DNA from: Dugong dugon
Taxonomy: Eukaryota; Chordata; Mammalia; Sirenia; Dugongidae
Reading direction: 5' to 3'
DNA: 64,000 bases
NCBI GenBank assembly: GCA_030035585.1
Contig: CM057468.1
Location: 56,664,145-56,728,144, forward strand
The notes under the pieces were generated by a model that searched no databases, was not told where the DNA came from, and worked only from the letters and a program-made list of their open reading frames with translations. The stretch's first letter is position 1; the number at the start of each line of letters is the position of its first letter. This document shows, piece by piece, positions 56,985-64,000 of the stretch. The position numbers and the translations under genes are program-made.

Positions 56985-57480
56985 TTATATACTAGTTTCT
57001 ATGTTGAACAATTTATTGTCTGTGCTAGAAAATGTGTTTACCTACAAAAAATGCATATACATTGGGACAACATTAACAGAGCCAAATTATGAAAGTTTAA
57101 ATGGCCATTAAACATATCTATTTGTATTAAATCACTGAGCAATTTGCAAATTCAACCTTTTAATAGTTATAAAGATATCAACTCCCAAAGTACTACTATG
57201 TCTGCACCCATCTTATAGTACTTAGCATCTTTTGTTTAATATTTATTTATATATGTGATTCATCCCCCCCTTATTAGATTATAAATTTATTACAGCCAGG
57301 CAGGATCATGTCCAACACTTAAGGCAATGATGCCCTGCACATTGTAGATTCATGATAAGCAGTTAACAAATAAAGAAATGAAGATTTATATTAGTTTAGT
57401 TGATATTTTTATTTTATGAGGATCTTTAAATATAAAGGAGACAGGTTTCCAACCCTTTCCTTTCAAACGTAGTGTTTTAC
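56985..57480 (+). mobile_element. Unassigned DNA with an L2-like 3' end (57240-57380)
   Basis: 57275-57375 ('ttagattataaatttattacagccaggcaggatcatgt', 'ccctgcacattgtagattcatgataagc') resembles a decayed L2 3' terminus ('..tagactgtgagctccttgagggcaggg..tgcctggcacatagtagg'). The rest is unassigned AT-rich DNA. Confidence 0.4.
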
Positions 57481-57490
57481 TGTAACTATA

Positions 57491-57699
57491 CATTGTTGTT
57501 AGGTGCTGCCTAGTCGATTTTGACCTCATAGGGACTCCATGTGACAGAGGAGAATTGCTCCATAGAGTTTCCTAGACTGAAACATTTATGGGAGCAGATC
57601 TCCTGGTCTTTGTCCCTTGGAGCCTCTGGGTGGATTCAGACCTACTAACCTTTCAGTTAGCAGCCAAGCGCTTAACTGTTGTGCCACCAGGACTTCTTA
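57491..57699 (-). mobile_element. AfroSINE, antisense, long type, first of a close pair
   Basis: Left tail 'cattgttgttaggtgctgcctagtcgat', head at the right ending 'gccaccaggacttct'. A perfect 8-bp duplication, taactata, lies at 57483-57490 and 57700-57707. Confidence 0.95.
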
Positions 57700-57709
57700 T
57701 AACTATAGA

Positions 57710-57888
57710 TTTAAACAAACAAACAAACCCATTGCCGGATAGTCAATTCTGACCCATAGCTGCCCTATAGGACAGAGTAGAACTATTCCATAGGGTTTCC
57801 AAGGATTGGCTGGTGGATTTGAACTGCTGTCATTTTGGTTAGCAGCTGTAGCTCACCACAGCTCTTACCCACTGCGCCACCAGGGCTT
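57710..57888 (-). mobile_element. AfroSINE, antisense, short type, second of a close pair
   Basis: '(aaac)n-aaacccattgccgga' tail, 'acagagtagaactattccatagg' and head ending 'gcgccaccagggct'. It starts about ten bases after the preceding SINE. The flanks 'tatagat' occur on both sides, overlapping the target word of the first SINE. Confidence 0.9.
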
Positions 57889-58182
57889 GTATAGATAGGA
57901 CAGAGGAAAAGATTTTGCGTAAATATTGGTGCGATGGTAGTCAGAGTTAATACTGCAGATTAAGGAGGTTTAAGTCACCTGTGAAGGATTTACACCAATT
58001 TGTGCATTTAAATTTTATACTAAGATACAAAGGGAATGAACATATATCATAAAACAAATTTAATAAGAATAAAATAAGTTCCACATCAAGTATGAACAGT
58101 AACCATTGAAGTGTTGGGGATTTCATGAATGAATGTTCCTTTTGCAGTGTCTTCTAAGCCATACCCCCTACCCTCCCCCAAC

Positions 58183-58356
58183 CAAAAAAAAAAAACACTG
58201 CTGTCAAGTTGATTCCAACTCATAGCAACCGCATAGGGTTTCCAAGGCTGTAAATCTATACGGAAGCAGACTGCCACATCTTTCTCCTGCGGAGCTGCTG
58301 GTGGTTTCGAACAACTGACCATTCGGTTAGCTGTAACCACTGTGCTACCAGGGTTT
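58183..58356 (-). mobile_element. AfroSINE, antisense, long type
   Basis: Starts after an A run, with 'cactgctgtcaagttgattccaactcatag' tail, 'ccgcatagggtttccaaggctgtaaat', 'ggtttcgaacaactgacc' and head ending 'taccagggtttct'. An 84-codon minus frame here is SINE sequence. Confidence 0.9.
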
Positions 58357-58714
58357 CTAAGATGTATGTTTTATGAACTAGAGTTAAATAGGAGAATTAA
58401 AGAAGCTAGAGAGTGTATTTCAGTAAGAAGAAAACAGCAGAGCCACAGCTGTGAAACCACTCATACAATAACTTCCTTTTACGAGGTTTAATTTTTCACC
58501 CTTGACTTGGCTCTCTATAGGTGCTTGCTAGCATAGTGTCACCAAAATAATTGGGGCAGTAGGGAAACTCGGTTGAAATTTCATCCTAGTAATGAATGGC
58601 TTTCTAATTTGAAATTGAAAGAAGCAGGTTTTAAATTTATTCAATGATCTATGAGTCAGAACTTAGTCGGAGTTACAGCATTTTCACAAATTGTCTCTAA
58701 AAGTGTCAGTCTCT

Positions 58715-58905
58715 CACCTCCTCTGGGATTTGGACTAAGGTTTGAATTGCAGCTCTACCCATTTTCTAGATGTATGACGTTAGGCAACTACTTAACCACT
58801 CTGAAGTCTAATAAATGACTAAATGAAATATGTAAATTACTTGGCACGCTGCTTGGCATTTGATGAGCTCTCAGTACATATTAGCTTTTATTGTTATTGG
58901 CATTG
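58715..58905 (+). mobile_element. MIR SINE
   Basis: 'gtttgaattgcagctctacccattttctagatgtatgacgttaggcaactacttaaccactctga' and 'acttggcacgctgcttggcatttgatgagctctcagtac' match MIR core and 3' parts. The 171-codon plus frame at 58823-59338 begins in this MIR and ends in an AfroSINE. It has hydrophobic stretches but no recognised homology. Confidence 0.8.
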
Positions 58906-59270
58906 TATACTGTCCCTGTCGATAGTAAACGTTTGTCATTCTGTATTATTTTTAATATTGCTTTCTATAAGACTTAAATATTGCCACACACTGGCAATTT
59001 TTGCATATATTTTAGTTGGGTTATTTTCACTCATAAGGAATATCAAAAACTCTGATAGCATAGAATGTATTTCTCCCATCTTCCTCTCTTTAGGAAAAAA
59101 TGTATTTGTCACTTATGGGTTAAACATAGCAAATCAACATTCATTTGCCATTTTTTCAATATTCTACAAGCCTTTTTTTAACCATCTAGAATTTGTAAGA
59201 AACTCATATAAAATTAAAAAAATAAAATTTTTAAACATGATGATGAATCAACATTGGTCTGTCTCCCTGA

Positions 59271-59481
59271 TTAAAAAAAAAAACCAAAAGACAGTTGCCA
59301 TTGATTTCAACCCATGGCGACCTCATGTGTGTCAATAGAAATGTGCTCCATAGGGTTTTCAGTGGCTGATTTTTCAGACATAGATCACGAGGCATTTCTT
59401 CTGAGGCACCTCTGGGTGGGTTCAAACTGCCAATCTCAGTTAGCAGCAGATCGCTTACGTATTTGCAAAACCGCGCACTCT
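59271..59481 (-). mobile_element. AfroSINE, antisense, long type
   Basis: A run, 'gacagttgccattgatttcaacccatgg' tail, RTE-like middle 'tcagacatagatcacgagg', 'gaggcacctctgggtgggtt' and a right end with decayed head. The flanks gtctccctga (59261-59270) and gtttccctga (59482-59491) are a 10-bp duplication with one mismatch. Confidence 0.9.
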
Positions 59482-59587
59482 GTTTCCCTGAAAGCTGTCA
59501 ATATAGCTAAATATATCATCTTTATTTGTTAGGTTGGGTGAGTAAAGCATAACCTTTCAAAGAAGGTCAAGAGTAACACTTTCAATT

Positions 59588-59700
59588 AATAAATGAGGAA
59601 ACTGAGGCACAAAACAATCTAGAAATCATATAGGTGGCCAGTAGCAAAAAAGAAAAAGACTGGATCTTCTGCTTCTCCTTTCTCTATCAGACAGGCCAGC
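59588..59700 (-). mobile_element. MIR SINE fragment, antisense
   Basis: 'aataaatgaggaaactgaggcacaaaacaatct' and 'ataggtggccagtagc..gactggat' follow the reverse complement of the MIR core. Confidence 0.6.
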
Positions 59701-60260
59701 CAGGTTGGGTAGGCTGCTTTCCTCAGGTAAATGGCTAAGGGAGTGAGTGATATGGTTAAGATACAGGATTGCAAGTACTATACAGCACATATTGACATTT
59801 CATTTTATGAGCTTTCTGTCCACATACCAGTGTATTTTGTAGCTGGAGAATTGCTGTTTGCCAGCATTGTTTTATTTCAGTGTACTCCAGCTAACCTTTC
59901 TAGAGGCTGTGGTAAGCCACAGAGAGGGTGGAGGACAGTCTCTCCTCCATAAATTATCTTCAAACAGAGATGCGATCATATTTTATTTAACAACCAAAAA
60001 GTGGTAGGACTTGAGGAGGAAAGCAACAGGGAAGAGAAAACCTCATAAAGCTGAGCAGAGAGGAGCATGTTACAGAAGAAACCATTTTCATTCAAATTCA
60101 AAATGTTTGAAAGCTAGAGAAAAGATTAAACAGTCAGATGAGTGGTTCATAGAACATAACTTTGGTGGAGGAAATTTTCCATGATAGTTTGAGGAAAATG
60201 TGCAAAAGGAACAGATCACTGTTACTCAGTAACCAATCCTAAATACATAAAAATAAATAT

Positions 60261-60298
<38 letters not shown>

Positions 60299-61090
60299 TT
60301 CAGGTTACTTCATAATCCAGCTGTCTTTGGGACAGGAAATAAGATTCCCAAACCACTGAAGAATAATCAGTCTGTAACTTAGCTTTCACTACCTTGAACT
60401 TACACTTAAAATTAAGAGGTACATCATTTAAAAATTGAATATCTTACTCAAAGGAAAGGCACAATAATTAGGGCAAAGCTCAAAAGATGCCTTTAAATCA
60501 TCTAAAAGATAACAGTTGCTGTGTTAACCAATACCATTTCGGTAACTTATGACAGCTTTGATAACTTTTTAGTAGCTAATAAAATTGATCAATAAATTGT
60601 CTCCTGAGCCTTATGAGTTAGTGATTGCTACTCTCTTATTTTACAGTAACTAAAACTTAAAAATTAACAAAGTTCCACAAAAGGAAGATTATTACAGAAA
60701 ACTATAGTTAGAAAACCCAACCCCCAATATCTTGACTCAAATTTTAATGCCTCCAGCTTGCAACAGGTAGAATTGAAATAAAAGAATAAGAAATTTGGTT
60801 TATGCCTGCAGTATGCTTCCGTTTAAATGAATGAGTGAAAACATACAAAAGACCACTCAGTCTTCCTAATAACATTGACAATCTGTTCAATAAATCTTCC
60901 TCATGGTCATAAAACAAACAAAAAACATACACCATTATAATTAGACATTTCTCAGTGTACAACAGACAACATGCAACCGTAGTGTGGGATTCAAAATGTC
61001 CTTCTTATTTTCAGTCTTCAGTAAGTTCAGGGACAAGATGTCAAACCCAGTGCTGAACTGTGGGTTCTGTTCAGAGGTAGCAATGTTTAT
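59700..61090. other. Unassigned DNA with an (AT)n run
   Basis: 60263-60300 is a TA/ATGT repeat. The rest is AT-rich with short unrecognised frames of 72-82 codons. No gene supported. Confidence 0.45.
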
Positions 61091-61094
61091 TGGA

Positions 61095-61200
61095 AAGAAC
61101 ATGGACACTGGATATGGATTTTGATCATAGTTTAGCAGCTTAGAAGCTGTAAGATATTGATCAGTGCCTTCGTGCTTTATTTCTACCATTGTGGCACAAA
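61095..61200 (+). mobile_element. MIR SINE fragment (probable)
   Basis: 'ggaaagaacatggacactggatatgga' and 'cagcttagaagctgtaagatattgatcagtgcc' resemble the MIR 5' and core text. Confidence 0.45.
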
Positions 61201-61244
61201 TTACCCTATATTTCTGTTATCTGTTTACCTGTCCATTTCTTCAA

Positions 61245-61443
61245 AGGAGCCCTGGTGGCACAGTGGTTTAGTGCTCGGCTGCTTACCGAAAGGTCAGCGA
61301 TTCGAACCCACCAGCCACTCCGTGGGAGAAAGATGTGGCAGTCTACTTCCATAAAGATTACAGCCTTGGAAAACCTATGGGGCAGTTCTACTGTGTCCTA
61401 TAGGGTCACTATGAGTGGAATCGACCTGACCGCAATGGGTTGG
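61245..61443 (+). mobile_element. AfroSINE, sense, best-preserved long copy
   Basis: 'ggagccctggtggcacagtgg' opens the element. The A box tggcacagtgg lies at 61256-61266 and the B box gattcgaaccc at 61299-61309, both close to the tRNA internal Pol III promoter consensus. The body 'gggagaaagatgtggcagtctacttcc' and the tail 'gtcactatgagtggaatcg' follow. A perfect 12-bp target duplication, ccatttcttcaa, lies at 61233-61244 and 61444-61455. The 120-codon plus frame at 61189-61551 is a SINE artefact. Confidence 0.95.
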
Positions 61444-61794
61444 CCATTTCTTCAACAGACCAAATTCAGAAGGCCATATGGCTGCCTCACTTATCTTGGT
61501 TTTCAGTGGCTACCTTCTCAGTCCTTGCCACAATGCCTGGGCACATACTAGTTGTTTAATATGCATTTATTGGATTGATCTGAACTATTACTATTTAGTA
61601 GACTAAACCACCAGAACAAAAATATATATATTAGCCAACTTAGACACAGAGTCCTAAGTGTACATGAAATAAAACTTAAGAATGATATGTAAAGGAAATT
61701 TGGATTAACGTTTGTTGCAAGTCCAATTAATTAGAAACTTTAATTACAAGGACCCATTTGCCACAGCTTGCCATTTCTAAATATCTATTTGTCC

Positions 61795-62006
61795 GTGGGC
61801 AGCACAGGTAGTTAAGCTCGGTTGCTAACTGAATGACTGGCTGTTGGTGTCCACCAGAGACATTTCAGAGGAAAGGTGTGGGGATCTACCTCTGAAAAAT
61901 CAGACATTGAAAACCTATTGAAATCACTATGAAGCACAATTCTACTCTGACACATATGAGGTTGCCATGAATCAGAATCAACTCCATGGAACTGGTCTGG
62001 TTTTTT
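61795..62006 (+). mobile_element. AfroSINE, sense, long type, diverged
   Basis: 'gggcagcacaggtagttaagc', 'tggtgtccaccagagacatttcagaggaaagg', RTE-like 'gggatctacctctgaaaaatcagacattgaaaacc', and tail 'gccatgaatcagaatcaac' with 'ggtctggttttt'. It has more differences than its neighbours, including a short duplication near 'gaaaacctattgaaatc'. Confidence 0.85.
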
Positions 62007-62009
62007 ATT

Positions 62010-62360
62010 TAAGATTGCAAAATTACTTCTGACCATGGTTATTAGTTCAGTAAAAAAATGAAAAAGAAAAAGGACTTGCACAAGATTTATATTTCTTAGC
62101 AGAAGCAAGATTACACCAATTTAATACCTATATTCAAAGATCTTCCTTTAAGTTAACTGGCCTATTCTCTGTTTCTAAATAATTTTAAGCAGATTAACTC
62201 TGAATTGTCTGTCACTTCATTATTAATTTCATTTCAAACTTTAGTCATCTGTACTTTATAGCATGTTCAATAAATATCATTCCTGAAAAATAGAGCTTTA
62301 GGAAAAATTATTGTATTTCCACTACAAGTTTTTTCTGTAGTGAGTATGAGTGTTTCTCTA
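62010..62360. other. Unassigned AT-rich DNA
   Basis: No gene or named repeat. Confidence 0.45.
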
Positions 62361-62362
62361 TA

Positions 62363-62660
62363 CAGGTAGTTCCCCACTTATGACGTATTCAAGTTAAGTG
62401 GAACTGCACTTAAACAATCGCCTTTTTTTTTTTTTTAACATCTTATTGTTAGTAATATGTATGCATGTATTAAAATATGTCTGTAAGTTTATATGTAATG
62501 TTTCCAACCCTCAAAGACAAAGATTGAATGTATAAAGATAATGATAATAAAAGACAATAATAATGAAAATTTTAAAAAAATGACGTATTCGATTTATGTC
62601 AGAACTGACTTATGACAGAGTTGTTGGAACAGAACCCCGTCATAAGTCAGGGATCACTTG
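62363..62660. mobile_element. Short TIR DNA transposon (Tigger/mariner-like, nonautonomous)
   Basis: The left end (62363-62385) starts caggtagttccccacttatg. The reverse complement of the right end (62638-62660) starts caagtgatccctgacttatg. They form imperfect 23-bp terminal inverted repeats, identical over the last ten bases (acttatgacg). TA dinucleotides border both sides (62361-62362, 62661-62662), as expected for the Tc1/mariner/pogo superfamily. The 298-bp interior has no coding capacity. A 14-base T run lies at 62425-62438. Confidence 0.85.
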
Positions 62661-62664
62661 TATT

Positions 62665-64000
62665 AAAAATATATTTATTCTTAAAAAGTTACCAGTAAAA
62701 TGAATTTTCTTGAATGTGTACTACTTCATTTTCAAATCAACATGTGGTGGCAGGTGTGCATGTGTGTATGTGTGTAGGTGTGCATATGTGTGATGAAGTG
62801 TTTGACTTCCGAAAAATCCCTCTACACACATGACTTAAAAGAAAATAAAAATGATGAAAGAATTAATCATAGTATAAAGAACTACAAAATATAATAGAGT
62901 GAAAATAGATACAATAATTGAGGGTTTAAGTAAATTACACTGATTTAAAAAAACACTAGGATAAAAAAGCATAACTTTCACTTTGTTATTGTCGACTTGC
63001 CCTTAAACAAAATGCAAGATCCATGCAAGTCCATAACAAGGCTTGGACTTTGCATAGGTGGTAGCAACCATGTTAGGTAAGTGGTTGTTAAAAATATCTA
63101 TGATCTAAACATAAATTACATTGTAAAAATTGTGTTGGTTAAGAGGATTTAAATATTTAGGCTTGAATTTTCCTTTCTTTAACCATTTAACTTTTTTTAT
63201 TAAAAAAAAAAAAGATCCTAGGAAAGAATCTTACTTGCAAATTTTATCAAAGTGAAATCTACCAATAGTTCTCTTCAAAATTCCTAACCTGTTGAAAAGT
63301 AAGACATCTTTTAGTTTTAGAACATAGATATTTTGTTTGAGAATGATTGTCCCTTATTAAGCGTAGGTCCTAGGGGTTGCTCCAAAGGTCAAGAAATATC
63401 ACAGGGTAGAGGCTGTATCCTGACACCTAGGACAGTAGCAGATGTTGACTGAAGTAGACATTGGTGCTCAGTGTGATCTAATTTAACTTTCTCTGTGTAC
63501 AATTAAGTCTACCTACAAATCTTCTTAGAACTCTATAGTGTGCATATGTCTAAGACTAAGAACACAAAATCTGGGACATGTAATTTAAAAATCTGGATAT
63601 TCCAGGAAGTTTATCATCTTGGACAAGTCGCTCTGACTCATGGAAGTTGTTGTTAATTCAGCCGCAAATTCAGGCAAAAGGCCTCACTAAAAGTCAGATT
63701 CCTAAGTTATAGCGTGAATTTTTTTAAATCTTTTGTTTCTTTGCAGATGTTCTTGACTAACTTTACAGCTTGAAAATTATTCGGAATATAAGAATGTCTT
63801 AACCATGATTGAACAGAATTTTATGGTTTTGAACATGTCAATTATAAAAGAAAATCATTTTAAAATATTTTTGACCATAGAAGATATGCTAAAATATAGG
63901 GAACAATTCTTGACGTGTTTGTGTTGATCATGGTCTTTTCTATGAGAAACAAACAAAAAACTAGAAAATTCTTACTGAAAGCATCAAACGAAATATTTTC
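62665..64000. other. Unassigned AT-rich DNA to the window end
   Basis: A TG-rich patch lies at about 62745-62795 and an A run at 63201-63213. No gene, no clear repeat and no frame worth naming. Confidence 0.45.

Noticed and set aside
58823-59338. 171-codon plus-strand open frame with hydrophobic segments
   Set aside because: It starts in a MIR and ends in an AfroSINE. AT-rich DNA readily gives Phe/Ile/Leu-rich chance frames, and no homology is recognised.
61245-61320. tRNA-like sequence with A and B boxes that could be called a tRNA gene
   Set aside because: It is the head of a SINE with a 12-bp target duplication. It lacks a proper cloverleaf end and continues into SINE body.
61189-61551. 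120-codon plus-strand open frame
   Set aside because: It is largely the translation of the AfroSINE at 61245-61443.
1-64000. CRISPR arrays, operons, ribosome binding sites, phage or plasmid features
   Set aside because: The sequence is clearly vertebrate nuclear DNA. The only spaced repeats are SINEs, LINEs, LTRs and microsatellites.

Overview
The window looks like mammalian nuclear DNA from an afrotherian, most likely a paenungulate (elephant, sea cow or hyrax lineage). The basis is about 30 copies of the afrotherian tRNA-headed SINE (AfroSINE type), three copies of its RTE-clade LINE partner (RTE1 type, related to BovB), and L1 3' ends of a kind I associate with elephant. Older mammal-wide repeats (MIR, L2, MER5A, MaLR LTRs, old L1) fill in the background. 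The DNA is AT-rich and CpG-poor. I found no host protein-coding exon, tRNA, rRNA or known ncRNA gene. Every open frame is short and either unrecognised or explained by a repeat, so this reads as intergenic or deep intronic sequence.

Layout. 1-13 kb: AT-rich DNA with old L1 ends, seven AfroSINEs (one with a duplicated tail, one with an inverted structure) and a small GC-richer patch near 7.0 kb. 13-18 kb: two old L1 fragments; the second was hit by a younger L1 3' end and by a SINE. 18-29 kb: an MLT1-type LTR interrupted by a SINE, MIR and L2 relics, and a CA/GGAAC minisatellite. 28-31.6 kb: an antisense RTE tail, two MER5A copies in opposite orientation and a 690-bp RTE 3' piece with a perfect 11-bp target duplication. 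32-40 kb: mostly unassigned DNA with SINEs, an LTR-like relic and an old L1. 40.5-50 kb: a tandem pair of SINEs at one target, two copies of an L1 3'-end family, and a MaLR-like LTR inside a SINE. 50-64 kb: a near full-length but broken RTE LINE at 53.6-57.0 kb with a SINE in it, a second SINE pair at one target, and a short TIR DNA transposon at 62.4 kb.

The elements form one working relationship. The SINEs have a tRNA-like head with Pol III A and B boxes, and a 3' tail nearly identical to the RTE 3' end. The long SINE variant also carries about 50 bp resembling the 5' part of the RTE. This fits SINEs built from their LINE partner and moved by its endonuclease and reverse transcriptase. All RTE copies here are dead. 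No new cellular system is visible; the interest lies in the insertion structures and in a few unexplained single-copy patches that could be conserved noncoding DNA.
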